Of a stretch of DNA of 64,000 nucleotides, positions 35,484 through 44,075 are shown piece after piece. The stretch covers positions 1-64,000 of the forward strand of contig NZ_CANNBM010000004.1 in the NCBI RefSeq assembly GCF_947502895.1, read 5' to 3'. Both the position numbers and the translations under genes were made by a program. A model generated the notes under the pieces. That model had not been told where the DNA came from, made no database searches, and saw only the letters and a program-made list of their open reading frames with translations. Numbering within the stretch: position 1 is the stretch's first letter; the number at the start of each line of letters is the position of its first letter. This DNA is from an uncultured Sulfitobacter sp. GTDB taxonomy: Bacteria > Pseudomonadota > Alphaproteobacteria > Rhodobacterales > Rhodobacteraceae.

Positions 35484-37841
35484 ATGAGCCTGGGGTCGAC
35501 GTCGCGCACAAAAGGCGCGCTTGAGCAGTACAGCTATTTTCGGACAGGCCTCAAGGGGCTTGCATTTTCATTAATGCTTACAACAGCTTGGGTCGCACCC
35601 GCGCCTCAGGCTTTTGCTCAGCAGTACCAGTTTAATACGGTGCGGATCGACGGAAACCAGCGGATCGGCGACAGCGCAATCCTGTCACAGGCCGGAATCG
35701 CCCGTGGTCAGGCTGTCAGCGCAGGTGAGCTGAACGATGCTTTCCAGCGGCTGAACAACTCGGGTTTGTTCGAGAGTGTCTCGATCGAGCCTCAGGGCCG
35801 AACGCTCAAGATCACGGTAGTTGAACTGCCGACGATCAACCGCATTTCGTTTGAAGGCAACCGCCGCATCAAGGACGAGGCGCTGAGCTCGGTTATCAAT
35901 TCGACCGCGCGCAGGGTGTTCAACCCCGCGCTCGCGGAGAAAGATGCCAACTCCATTGCGCAGGCGTATTCGAACGATGGGCGCCTGTCCGCACGGGTGC
36001 AACCGAAAGTAATCAAGCGCAGCCAGAACCGCGTGGATCTGGTGTTTGAAGTGTTCGAGGGCGACAATGTCGAGGTCGAGCGTTTGAGCTTTGTGGGCAA
36101 CCGCAAATACTCTGACCGTCGTTTGCGCCGCGTTCTGGGCACCAAGCAGGCTGGTATTTTCCGCCGTCTGGTACGCAGGGATACCTTTGTCGAGGACCGC
36201 ATCGAGTTCGACAAGCAGGTTCTGCGCGATTTCTATTTCTCGCGTGGGTACGTGGATATGCGGGTGAATTCCGTGAATGCCCAACTGACCCAAGAGCGTG
36301 ACGGATATTTTGTTGGCTTTAACGTTCAGGAAGGCCAGCAGTTCAAGTTTGGTCAAGTTAGCGTGACCTCGGAGCTGTCCAATGTTGATGGCGATGTCTA
36401 TGCGTCTTTCATCAAAGTAAAGCCGGGCGTTGTTTATTCACCGACATTGGTTGAGGCCGATATCGCCCGTTTGGAACGGCAAGCCATCCGCGATGGTGTT
36501 GACTTTATGCGGGTAGAACCGCGTGTCACGCGCAACGAGCGTGACCTGACACTGGATGTCGAATTCGTCTTGTCGCGTGGCAACCGCATTTTTGTGGAGC
36601 GGATCGACATCGAGGGCAACACAACCACGCTTGACCGTGTTGTGCGTCGCCAGTTCGACAGCGTAGAGGGCGACCCGTTTAACCCGCGCGAAATCCGGCA
36701 ATCTGCCGAGCGTATCCGCGCATTGGGATATTTCGAAACTGCCGAGGTGAACGCCCGTGAAGGATCATCCCCCGAGCAGGTGGTGATTGACGTTGACGTC
36801 GAAGAGAAACCGACAGGCTCACTTAACTTTGGCGGATCGTTTTCATCCTCCGATGGTTTGGGTGTTGCGATCAGCTTTGCAGAGGAAAACTTTGTCGGAC
36901 GGGGGCAAAAACTGTTTCTCAACGTCTCGACAGCTTCGGACGCGCGCCGTTATGGCCTGCGCTTTGTAGAGCCGTCATTGCTGGGCCGCGATGTGAGCTT
37001 TGGTCTGGAGCTGGACTATTCCGAGACCAATTCGTCCTTCTCGACCTATGACAGCAAACGGTTGACCTTCCGTCCCAGCCTGACGTTCCCAATTTCAGAG
37101 AATGGTCGTTTGCAGCTGCGCTATACCGCAGAGCAGACGGAAACTACCGCCCGTGATCCGATTGAGCATGGCGGCATCATCCAGTCTGATATTGATGCAG
37201 GCTCGCTGCTTTCTTCCTCGTTCGGCTATGAATACAGCTATGATACACGGCGTACGGGTCTTGACCCTAACGCAGGCGTGCTTTTCCGCTTTAGTCAGGA
37301 TTTCGCCGGTTTGGGCGGCGATCAGAAATACGTGCGTACAGTTGCAAAAGTGATCGGTGAGAAAAAATTCCTGAACGAAGAGCTTACCTTGCGGGCTACA
37401 CTTGAAGGTGGTGCGCTGGCGTGGAGCGGCGGCACAAACCGTGCTGTAGACCGCTTTTTGCTCAGCCCGTCGCAGATGCGCGGTTTTGAGCCGGGTGGCA
37501 TTGGCCCACGTGACGGCAGTGCCACGAACGGGGATGCGCTGGGGGGGAACCTGTATCTCGTCGGCCGTCTCGAGGCGGAATTCCCGCTGGGGCTGCCAGA
37601 AGAGTACGGCATCCGCGGCGGTGTCTTTTATGACGTAGGCAACCTTTGGGACCTGTCCGATGTCAACCTTAGTGGCGGCACGGCACAGGGTGAGAGCGGC
37701 GATTTCCGCCATGTGATCGGGGTGTCCATTTTCTGGGATACGCCTGTTGGCCCGCTTCAGTTCAACATCTCGGACGCGATCCGCAAGGAAGACTACGACC
37801 GCGAGCAAAAGTTCGAGATTACGCTCCAGACGCAATTCTAG
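35484..37841 (+). CDS. bamA: Outer membrane assembly factor BamA
   Basis: The 785-residue protein has a signal peptide with likely cleavage after AFA (residue 45), five POTRA domains (about 50-420) and a C-terminal 16-strand barrel with the conserved terminal Phe (TLQTQF). It inserts barrel proteins into the outer membrane. It lies upstream of skp-like, fabZ and lpx genes as in many proteobacteria. The N-terminal region before the hydrophobic stretch is long (about 22 residues) and the ribosome site is weak, so the start may be a little downstream. Confidence 0.96.
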   Translation: MSLGSTSRTKGALEQYSYFRTGLKGLAFSLMLTTAWVAPAPQAFAQQYQFNTVRIDGNQRIGDSAILSQAGIARGQAVSAGELNDAFQRLNNSGLFESVSIEPQGRTLKITVVELPTINRISFEGNRRIKDEALSSVINSTARRVFNPALAEKDANSIAQAYSNDGRLSARVQPKVIKRSQNRVDLVFEVFEGDNVEVERLSFVGNRKYSDRRLRRVLGTKQAGIFRRLVRRDTFVEDRIEFDKQVLRDFYFSRGYVDMRVNSVNAQLTQERDGYFVGFNVQEGQQFKFGQVSVTSELSNVDGDVYASFIKVKPGVVYSPTLVEADIARLERQAIRDGVDFMRVEPRVTRNERDLTLDVEFVLSRGNRIFVERIDIEGNTTTLDRVVRRQFDSVEGDPFNPREIRQSAERIRALGYFETAEVNAREGSSPEQVVIDVDVEEKPTGSLNFGGSFSSSDGLGVAISFAEENFVGRGQKLFLNVSTASDARRYGLRFVEPSLLGRDVSFGLELDYSETNSSFSTYDSKRLTFRPSLTFPISENGRLQLRYTAEQTETTARDPIEHGGIIQSDIDAGSLLSSSFGYEYSYDTRRTGLDPNAGVLFRFSQDFAGLGGDQKYVRTVAKVIGEKKFLNEELTLRATLEGGALAWSGGTNRAVDRFLLSPSQMRGFEPGGIGPRDGSATNGDALGGNLYLVGRLEAEFPLGLPEEYGIRGGVFYDVGNLWDLSDVNLSGGTAQGESGDFRHVIGVSIFWDTPVGPLQFNISDAIRKEDYDREQKFEITLQTQF

Positions 37842-37844
37842 GCG

Positions 37845-38411
37845 ATGGTAGGTTTTCTCACGCGGCTCGGGCTGATTGTGGGGTTGGCTCTTGCGCAGCC
37901 GTTGGCCGCGCAAGAGGCTCGTTTGACCGCGCCTGTTGCGATCCTGACAATCGACAGCGACCGCTTGTTTCTGAGCAGTGATTTCGGGAAGCGCGTGGTG
38001 CGCGAAATCGAAGAACGCGGCAATGCGCTGGCTGCCGAAAACCGCCAGATCGAGGCGGAGCTTGCGCAAACCGAACAAGACCTGACTGACCGTCGCGCAA
38101 GCATGACACCCGAAGAGTTTCGCCCGCTGGCTGATGCGTTTGACACGCGGGTGCAAGAAACCCGTCAAGCGCAAGCAATCAAGTCCCGCGATCTCAATGC
38201 GCAGCTGGAAAAAGAGCGTGAAGTTTTTCTGACCGCTGCCGGTCCCGTATTTGAGGAATTGATGGCTGAAGTAGGTGCGACTGTCGTTTTGGAGCGGCGT
38301 ACGACGTTTTTCAGCTCAAACAGCAGCGACATTACATCAGCAGCTATCGCGCGGCTGAATGCCTCACTCGGCGATGGCACATCCGCAGCGCCCGCACCCT
38401 CTGGTGAGTAA
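37845..38411 (+). CDS. OmpH/Skp-like periplasmic chaperone
   Basis: The 188-residue product has a signal peptide (cleavage near AAQ, residue 22-23) and a long helical, charged middle region (about 50-130, coiled coil), as in Skp/OmpH. It would hold unfolded outer-membrane proteins in the periplasm. It starts 3 bp after bamA. Its low-complexity tail (SAAPAPSGE) is not conserved in the family as I know it. Confidence 0.85.
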   Translation: MVGFLTRLGLIVGLALAQPLAAQEARLTAPVAILTIDSDRLFLSSDFGKRVVREIEERGNALAAENRQIEAELAQTEQDLTDRRASMTPEEFRPLADAFDTRVQETRQAQAIKSRDLNAQLEKEREVFLTAAGPVFEELMAEVGATVVLERRTTFFSSNSSDITSAAIARLNASLGDGTSAAPAPSGE

Positions 38412-38488
38412 GCCATACACGTAACGACGCTTGCCCCGTTGCGGCGCAATTGTTAGCTGTTGGGCCAAGCAATACCGAAGGAACCACC

Positions 38489-38959
38489 ATGACAAACGAT
38501 CTCAAGCGCGCGGACATCCAGACCATTCAGCGCATCCTGCCGCACCGCTATCCTTTCCTTCTGGTCGACAAGGTAGAGGAGATCGACGGCACGGCATCTT
38601 CGGTTGGATACAAGAACGTAACCATGAACGAGCCGCATTTTCAGGGCCACTTTCCCGGAACGCCGATCATGCCCGGTGTCACGATCGTCGAGGCGATGGC
38701 GCAGACTGCTGGCGTGATGATTGGGGTAGCGCTGGACCAGTTGGACCGTGATATGCTGATCTATTTCATGTCCATTGATAACTGCAAGTTCCGCCGCAAG
38801 GTCGTACCGGGAGATGTTTTGCGAATGGACGTAAAGACGTTGCGCGGCAAGCCGGGTGGCAAAATCTGGAAGTTCTCGGGCGTGGCAACCGTTGACGGGG
38901 AAATGGCAGCCGAGGCAGAATTTATGGCGATGCTTGATTTGCCAAAGGCAGACGCATAA
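38489..38959 (+). CDS. fabZ: 3-hydroxyacyl-ACP dehydratase FabZ
   Basis: The 156-residue protein has the LPHRYPFLLVD motif and the catalytic residues His54 (GHFPGTPIMPG) and Glu68. It dehydrates hydroxyacyl-ACP in fatty-acid and lipid A precursor synthesis. AAGGAA sits 5-10 bp before ATG 38489; the frame to 38450 has no ribosome site. The stop overlaps the lpxA start by one base. Confidence 0.96.
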   Translation: MTNDLKRADIQTIQRILPHRYPFLLVDKVEEIDGTASSVGYKNVTMNEPHFQGHFPGTPIMPGVTIVEAMAQTAGVMIGVALDQLDRDMLIYFMSIDNCKFRRKVVPGDVLRMDVKTLRGKPGGKIWKFSGVATVDGEMAAEAEFMAMLDLPKADA

Positions 38960-39738
38960 TGGCCATCCATGCCAGCGCCGTAATCGAGGACGGCGCGCAG
39001 ATTGATCCCAGCGCCACCGTCGGCCCGTTTTGCATGGTGGGCGCGCAGGTTGTGTTGGGCGCGGATGTCGTTTTGAAATCCCACGTGGTTGTCACGGGCC
39101 AGACGACGGTCGGCGAGGGGACGGTGATCTTTCCTTTCGCGGTGATTGGCGAAATCCCGCAGGATTTAAAGTTCAAGGGCGAGGCCACGCGGCTGGAGAT
39201 TGGCAAACGCAACCGCATACGCGAGCATGTGACGATGAACTGTGGCACCGAAGGTGGCGGTGGTTTGACCCGTGTAGGTGATGACAATCTGTTCATGGCA
39301 GGCTGTCACATCGCGCATGATGCTGTTGTTGGGAATGATGTGGTGGTGGTGAACAACGCTGCTGTTGCAGGCCATTGTGTGATTGAGGATCAGGTGATCA
39401 TCGGGGGACTTTCGGGCATCCACCAATGGGTGCGCGTCGGGCGCGGCGCTATTATTGGTGCAGTTACGATGGTGACGAATGACGTGATTCCTTATGGGTT
39501 GGTTCAGGCACCGCGCGGGCATCTGGACGGGCTGAATCTTGTAGGACTAAAACGCCGCGGTGTGACGCGCAGCGATATCACCGCATTGCGTGCGGCCTTC
39601 CAGATGCTGGCGCAAGGAGACGGCACATTCCATGACCGCGCCGAACGTCTCGGCGCCGAGACGGAAAGCGCTTATGTGAGTGAGATTGTGGACTTTGTTT
39701 TGGCTGACAGTGGCCGTAATTTCCTGACGCCCAAATGA
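38959..39738 (+). CDS. lpxA: UDP-N-acetylglucosamine acyltransferase
   Basis: The 259-residue protein is a left-handed beta helix of hexapeptide repeats with the catalytic His120 (CHIAHD) and a C-terminal helical region. It adds the first acyl chain in lipid A synthesis. It overlaps fabZ by one base and lpxI by 4 bases (ATGA), so the four genes are tightly coupled. Confidence 0.96.
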   Translation: MAIHASAVIEDGAQIDPSATVGPFCMVGAQVVLGADVVLKSHVVVTGQTTVGEGTVIFPFAVIGEIPQDLKFKGEATRLEIGKRNRIREHVTMNCGTEGGGGLTRVGDDNLFMAGCHIAHDAVVGNDVVVVNNAAVAGHCVIEDQVIIGGLSGIHQWVRVGRGAIIGAVTMVTNDVIPYGLVQAPRGHLDGLNLVGLKRRGVTRSDITALRAAFQMLAQGDGTFHDRAERLGAETESAYVSEIVDFVLADSGRNFLTPK

Positions 39739-40529
39739 CGCTGGCGATTGTTGCAGGACGGGGTGATCTGCCCGCATCGGTCGCACGCGCTGCCGCCACG
39801 CCCCCGCTGGTGTGCGGGTATGAAGGGATAACCCTCAGCGGGATCGAGGCTGATCTTACGTTTCGTTTGGAAACACTCGGTAGCTTGTTGCTTGAATTGG
39901 GAACGCGTGGCGTGACGCAGGTGTGTTTTGCTGGCGGACTAGATCGCCCCGCGTTGGACCCTTCCAAGCTGGACGCGGAGACAGCGCCGCTGGTGCCGAT
40001 GTTCATGCAGGCGCTGCAATCCGGTGATGATGGCGCGCTACGTGTTGTCGTGGACCTCTTTGAAAAGACGGGTTTTCAAGTTCTGGGTGCGCATGAGATT
40101 GCGCCTGATCTGTTGGCCAAAGGCGGGGTCTACGGCGAACATTGGCCTGATGCACAAATGCGAAGCGATGCAGATGTCGCTGCCGCGCATATTCTGGCGA
40201 TGTCTCCACAAGATATCGGCCAAGCCTGTGTGGTGGGCGCAGAGCGTGTGCTGGGGATGGAAGATGCACGCGGCACTGATGACATGCTGGCGCGTTTGCC
40301 CTCGGGCGCATCCGCCAAACATGCGATATTGTTCAAAGGCCCAAAGCAGGGCCAGTCCCGTCAGATTGATCTGCCTACCGTTGGACCGGAAACACTGAAC
40401 GCTGCACATGCTGCGGGACTTGCGGGTGTGGTCGTAGATGCGGGCGATGTTCTGGTACTGGATGCGGCGCGCTGTGCGGCGCTCGCGGATGAACATGGTC
40501 TTGTTTTTTGGGCGCGCACGGGGGAATGA
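39735..40529 (+). CDS. lpxI: UDP-2,3-diacylglucosamine pyrophosphatase LpxI
   Basis: The 264-residue protein matches DUF1009/LpxI: an N-terminal AGRGDLP region, the GAHEI segment and the C-terminal GVVVDAGDVLVLD motif. It is the alphaproteobacterial replacement for LpxH in lipid A synthesis. Position between lpxA and lpxB fits. It overlaps both neighbours by 4 bp. Confidence 0.93.
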   Translation: MTLAIVAGRGDLPASVARAAATPPLVCGYEGITLSGIEADLTFRLETLGSLLLELGTRGVTQVCFAGGLDRPALDPSKLDAETAPLVPMFMQALQSGDDGALRVVVDLFEKTGFQVLGAHEIAPDLLAKGGVYGEHWPDAQMRSDADVAAAHILAMSPQDIGQACVVGAERVLGMEDARGTDDMLARLPSGASAKHAILFKGPKQGQSRQIDLPTVGPETLNAAHAAGLAGVVVDAGDVLVLDAARCAALADEHGLVFWARTGE

Positions 40530-41692
40530 ACCCGCTGCGGGTCTTCATCCTTGCGGGGGAGCCGTCTGGCGACAAGCTGGGTGGTGCGCTGATGGCGGGG
40601 CTGAAAGCGTTGCATCCTGATGTGCAATTTGAAGGGATTGGCGGCGTGCAAATGCAGGCCGAAGGGTTGGTCAGCCGCTTTGATATGAGTGAATTGAGTG
40701 TGATGGGGTTGGCAGAGATTTTGCCGAAATACCGTCACCTTAAACGTCGTATTGCACAGACAGCACAAGCCGTCATCGACAGCCAGCCTGATGTTTTGAT
40801 CACGATCGACAGCCCTGACTTTTCTCTGCGTGTTGCAAAGCTGGTCAAAGAAGGCAGCACTGTCCGCACGGTCCATTATGTGGCCCCCACAGTCTGGGCA
40901 TGGCGGGCCGGGCGCGCGGCGAAAATGGCACGCCACATTGATCAAGTTCTGGCGCTTCTCCCGTTTGAACCGCCATATATGCAAGCTGCGGGCATGCGGT
41001 GTGATTTTGTGGGTCATCCCGTTGTGGCCGAGCCCGTGGCGACAGATGCCCAAGCGGATGAATTTCGAGCTACGATCGGGGTTAATGATGCGCCGTTGAT
41101 GTTGGTACTACCGGGGTCTCGGACTTCGGAAGTATCGCGTCTGGGCGCGCGGTTTGGTGACGTTGTGCGCAGATTGCACAGCGAACATCCTGATTTACAT
41201 TTTGTCGTACCCGCTGCCGCCCCTGTCGCTGACGCTGTTGCGGCGCTAACTACTGCTTGGCCCGCAACAACCGTTCTTGACCCGCGACAGGGCGCTTATA
41301 CAGATGCGATGACCCAAAAGCGCGCTGCATTCAAAGCGGCGGATGTTGCACTTGCCGCGTCAGGGACCGTATCGCTGGAGCTTGCGGCGGCCAATACGCC
41401 CATGGTGATCGCCTATGACATGAGCCCGCTCAGCCGCTTTGTCATCAGCCGGATGGTCAAGATCGATACGGTAACGCTTGTTAATCTGGTATCAGACAGC
41501 CGTGTTGTGCCTGAATTCATCGGCAAGGCTTGCCAGCCACCGCAAATCGCGCGCGCTGTCAGTGAAGTGCTGGCCGAACCCGACGCGCAACGCGCGGCGA
41601 TGGCTCTGACCATGCAGCGCTTGGGGCAGGGCGGAGAAGCACCTGGTGTGCGTGCCGCCCGCGCCGTTCTGGATGGATTGGCGCAGGGCTAG
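40526..41692 (+). CDS. lpxB: Lipid-A-disaccharide synthase
   Basis: The 388-residue protein is a GT19 glycosyltransferase with ILAGEPSGDKLGG at the N-terminus, VAPTVWAWRAGR in the middle and SGTVSLELA in the C-terminal half. It joins UDP-diacylglucosamine and lipid X. ATG 40526 forms ATGA with the lpxI stop and follows GGGGAA; the frame from 40508 is longer by 6 codons. Its end overlaps the convergent mnmA by 4 bp. Confidence 0.95.
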   Translation: MNPLRVFILAGEPSGDKLGGALMAGLKALHPDVQFEGIGGVQMQAEGLVSRFDMSELSVMGLAEILPKYRHLKRRIAQTAQAVIDSQPDVLITIDSPDFSLRVAKLVKEGSTVRTVHYVAPTVWAWRAGRAAKMARHIDQVLALLPFEPPYMQAAGMRCDFVGHPVVAEPVATDAQADEFRATIGVNDAPLMLVLPGSRTSEVSRLGARFGDVVRRLHSEHPDLHFVVPAAAPVADAVAALTTAWPATTVLDPRQGAYTDAMTQKRAAFKAADVALAASGTVSLELAAANTPMVIAYDMSPLSRFVISRMVKIDTVTLVNLVSDSRVVPEFIGKACQPPQIARAVSEVLAEPDAQRAAMALTMQRLGQGGEAPGVRAARAVLDGLAQG

Positions 41693-42831
41693 CCGCGATG
41701 AATCCAGCCACCGCCAAAGATGCGGCTGCTGTCGGGATCATAGAAAACACAGGCCTGACCTGGGCTGACGCCTTCTTCAGCTACCAGCAGTTCAACCTCT
41801 GCCGTTGTGTCGGACTTCGGGCGCAAGATCGCCTCGGTCGGGGGGCGGGTAGAGCGAACGCGCACCCCTACATGCCATTCTTCGCGTGAGGCAAAAGGCG
41901 CGTCACCCAACCAGTTCACTTCCTTTACGGGCACCGTGCGCGTGGCCAGCAAGTGTTTCGGTCCGACCACCACCTGTTTATTATCCGCATCCAGCCGCAC
42001 GACGTAAAGCGGATCGGCCAATCCGCCGATGCCAAGCCCGCGCCGCTGACCGATGGTATAGTTGATCACCCCGTCATGACGCGCCAGCACGCGGCCATCG
42101 GTGTCTACAATATCGCCCGGATCCGCTGCCTCTGGCCGCAGTTTGCGAATGACAGAGGCGTAATCACCATTTGGAACAAAGCAGATATCCTGACTGTCGG
42201 GTTTATTTGCAACTTTTAGTCCGTATTTTTCAGCCAGCGCGCGCGTTGCTTCCTTGGAGGGCAGGTGGCCCAAAGGGAAACGCAAATAGTCCAGCTGCTC
42301 GGGCGTGGTCGAGAACAGGAAATAGCTCTGGTCTTTGGTGGGGTCAGCGGCTGCATGCAGTTCTGGTCCTTCGGTACCCATCAAGCGCTGAATGTAATGG
42401 CCGGTCGCCATACAATCAGCGTCAAGATCTTTGGCAGTTTCCAACAGATCCTTGAATTTCACCCGCTCGTTGCAGCGGATGCAAGGGACCGGTGTTGCGC
42501 CGCCCAGATAGCTTTCGGCGAATTCGTCAATCACTGCATCCTTGAACACATTTTCATAGTCCAAGACGTAATGAGGAAAACCCATGTCTTCTGCCACGCG
42601 GCGCGCATCATGGATATCGATACCCGCACAGCAGGCCCCTTTTTTCGCCAATGCCGCCCCGTGATCGTAGAGCTGTAGCGTGACGCCAATCACGTCATAC
42701 CCTTCCTCGGCCAGCATCGCGGCAACAACCGAGCTGTCCACCCCGCCTGACATAGCAACCACAACCCGCGTGTCAGCGGGGGCCTTGGCAAAGCCCAGCG
42801 AATTGAGCGGTGGTTTTTGATCTAGCGGCAT
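41689..42831 (-). CDS. mnmA: tRNA-specific 2-thiouridylase
   Basis: The 380-residue protein has the PP-loop AMSGGVDSS (residues 26-34), the cysteine pair CIRCN with Cys120 as the likely catalytic Cys, and the second Cys in SQDICFVPNGDY. It thiolates U34 of tRNA for Lys, Glu and Gln. I placed the start at 42831 (MPLDQKPPL); the frame extends to 42906 without family support. Confidence 0.95.
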   Translation of the reverse strand: MPLDQKPPLNSLGFAKAPADTRVVVAMSGGVDSSVVAAMLAEEGYDVIGVTLQLYDHGAALAKKGACCAGIDIHDARRVAEDMGFPHYVLDYENVFKDAVIDEFAESYLGGATPVPCIRCNERVKFKDLLETAKDLDADCMATGHYIQRLMGTEGPELHAAADPTKDQSYFLFSTTPEQLDYLRFPLGHLPSKEATRALAEKYGLKVANKPDSQDICFVPNGDYASVIRKLRPEAADPGDIVDTDGRVLARHDGVINYTIGQRRGLGIGGLADPLYVVRLDADNKQVVVGPKHLLATRTVPVKEVNWLGDAPFASREEWHVGVRVRSTRPPTEAILRPKSDTTAEVELLVAEEGVSPGQACVFYDPDSSRIFGGGWIHRG

Positions 42832-42963
42832 GGGGGCCTCGCGCGGATTTAGGGTGTTCAGGTGGAATATAGGAAAATGCGAACTACTCACAAGGGGGCG
42901 GTTCACCTGTCTTTAACAGCGATTGGCGCAATGCTGTTGGTGTAATGATGACGGTGGTTAGTG

Positions 42964-43242
42964 ATGTATTTGAAAAAAGTCGATGGTCCGCGCGCTGTGA
43001 CGCTAGGTGATGGCACTGTGATGACCCATGCGGACCTTCCGCCAGACAGCACGCGGCGTTGGGTCGCCTCGCGCAAGGCGGCTGTCGTGCGCGGCGTGGT
43101 TTATGGATTGATTAGTAAAGACGAAGCGCTCAAGCGGTATAATCTTAGTGATGACGAATTCATTGAGTGGGTGCGCGCAGTCTCTACCCATGGTGAGGCG
43201 GCGTTGAAAGCAACAATGGTGCAAAAATATAGACAACTTTAG
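42964..43242 (+). CDS. sciP: SciP-type CtrA inhibitor (DUF1153)
   Basis: The 92-residue protein starts MYLKKVDGPRAVTL and has a short helix-turn-helix region (EALKRYNLSDDEFIEWVRAV, about 50-70). It matches the DUF1153 family that includes Caulobacter SciP, which binds CtrA and blocks transcription at CtrA promoters. The ctrA gene follows 101 bp downstream, as in other Rhodobacterales. An in-frame GTG at 42961 is directly before the ATG. Confidence 0.9.
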   Translation: MYLKKVDGPRAVTLGDGTVMTHADLPPDSTRRWVASRKAAVVRGVVYGLISKDEALKRYNLSDDEFIEWVRAVSTHGEAALKATMVQKYRQL

Positions 43243-43343
43243 GTTGTTATGACATTATCGTATCCAACATTTACGAGTAGTTAACTAATTTTGTTCACGA
43301 TTAGGTCTATAGATTGACACAATTCCGGCGGAGATGAACAAAA

Positions 43344-44051
43344 ATGCGCGTGCTGCTCGTTGAAGACGATCCTACGACGTCCAAAAGCATCGAACTGATG
43401 CTGACCCATGCCAACCTGAACGTCTATGCGACGGATCTGGGAGAAGAGGGGATAGATCTGGCAAAGCTGTATGATTATGACATCATCTTGCTCGATCTGG
43501 ACCTGCCTGACATGAATGGTCACGAAGTGCTGCGCCAGTTGCGCCTAAGCCGGATCGAAACGCCGATTCTCATCCTGTCGGGTGCAGATGACACAGACAG
43601 CAAGATTCGCGGTTTCGGTTTTGGCGCAGATGACTATCTGACCAAACCGTTCCATCGCGAAGAGCTGGTGGCGCGGATCCATGCGATCATCCGACGCTCC
43701 AAAGGGCATTCGCAATCAGTCATTGATACGGGCCTTATCTCGGTCAATCTTGACGCCAAAACCGTCAGCGTAGAGAACAAGCCTGTGCATCTGACAGGCA
43801 AGGAATACCAGATGCTTGAATTGCTGAGCTTGCGTAAGGGGACAACTCTGACCAAAGAGATGTTCCTCAATCACCTCTACGGCGGGATGGATGAGCCTGA
43901 GTTAAAGATTATCGACGTATTTATCTGCAAACTGCGCAAGAAGCTGACAACAGCGACAGGCGGTGCAAGCCACATCGAAACGGTCTGGGGCCGTGGTTAT
44001 GTGCTGCGTGATCCTGATCCTGCAGAGATGGAAATTGCTGTCAGCGCTTGA
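43344..44051 (+). CDS. ctrA: Cell-cycle response regulator CtrA
   Basis: The 235-residue OmpR-type regulator has a receiver domain with Asp51 as phosphoacceptor, Ser79 and Lys101, and a winged-helix domain with LTGKEYQMLELL and ETVWGRGYVLRD. In alphaproteobacteria CtrA controls division, motility and gene transfer agents. GGAG precedes the ATG. The upstream region contains a TTAA at 43281 but no full TTAA-N7-TTAA box, so autoregulation is not clearly shown. Confidence 0.95.
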   Translation: MRVLLVEDDPTTSKSIELMLTHANLNVYATDLGEEGIDLAKLYDYDIILLDLDLPDMNGHEVLRQLRLSRIETPILILSGADDTDSKIRGFGFGADDYLTKPFHREELVARIHAIIRRSKGHSQSVIDTGLISVNLDAKTVSVENKPVHLTGKEYQMLELLSLRKGTTLTKEMFLNHLYGGMDEPELKIIDVFICKLRKKLTTATGGASHIETVWGRGYVLRDPDPAEMEIAVSA

Positions 44052-44075
44052 AAGGCGAAGGCACCGATATGAAAG

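Noticed and set aside
43281..43300. CtrA box upstream of ctrA
   Set aside because: TTAA is present, but the second half does not match TTAA at N7.
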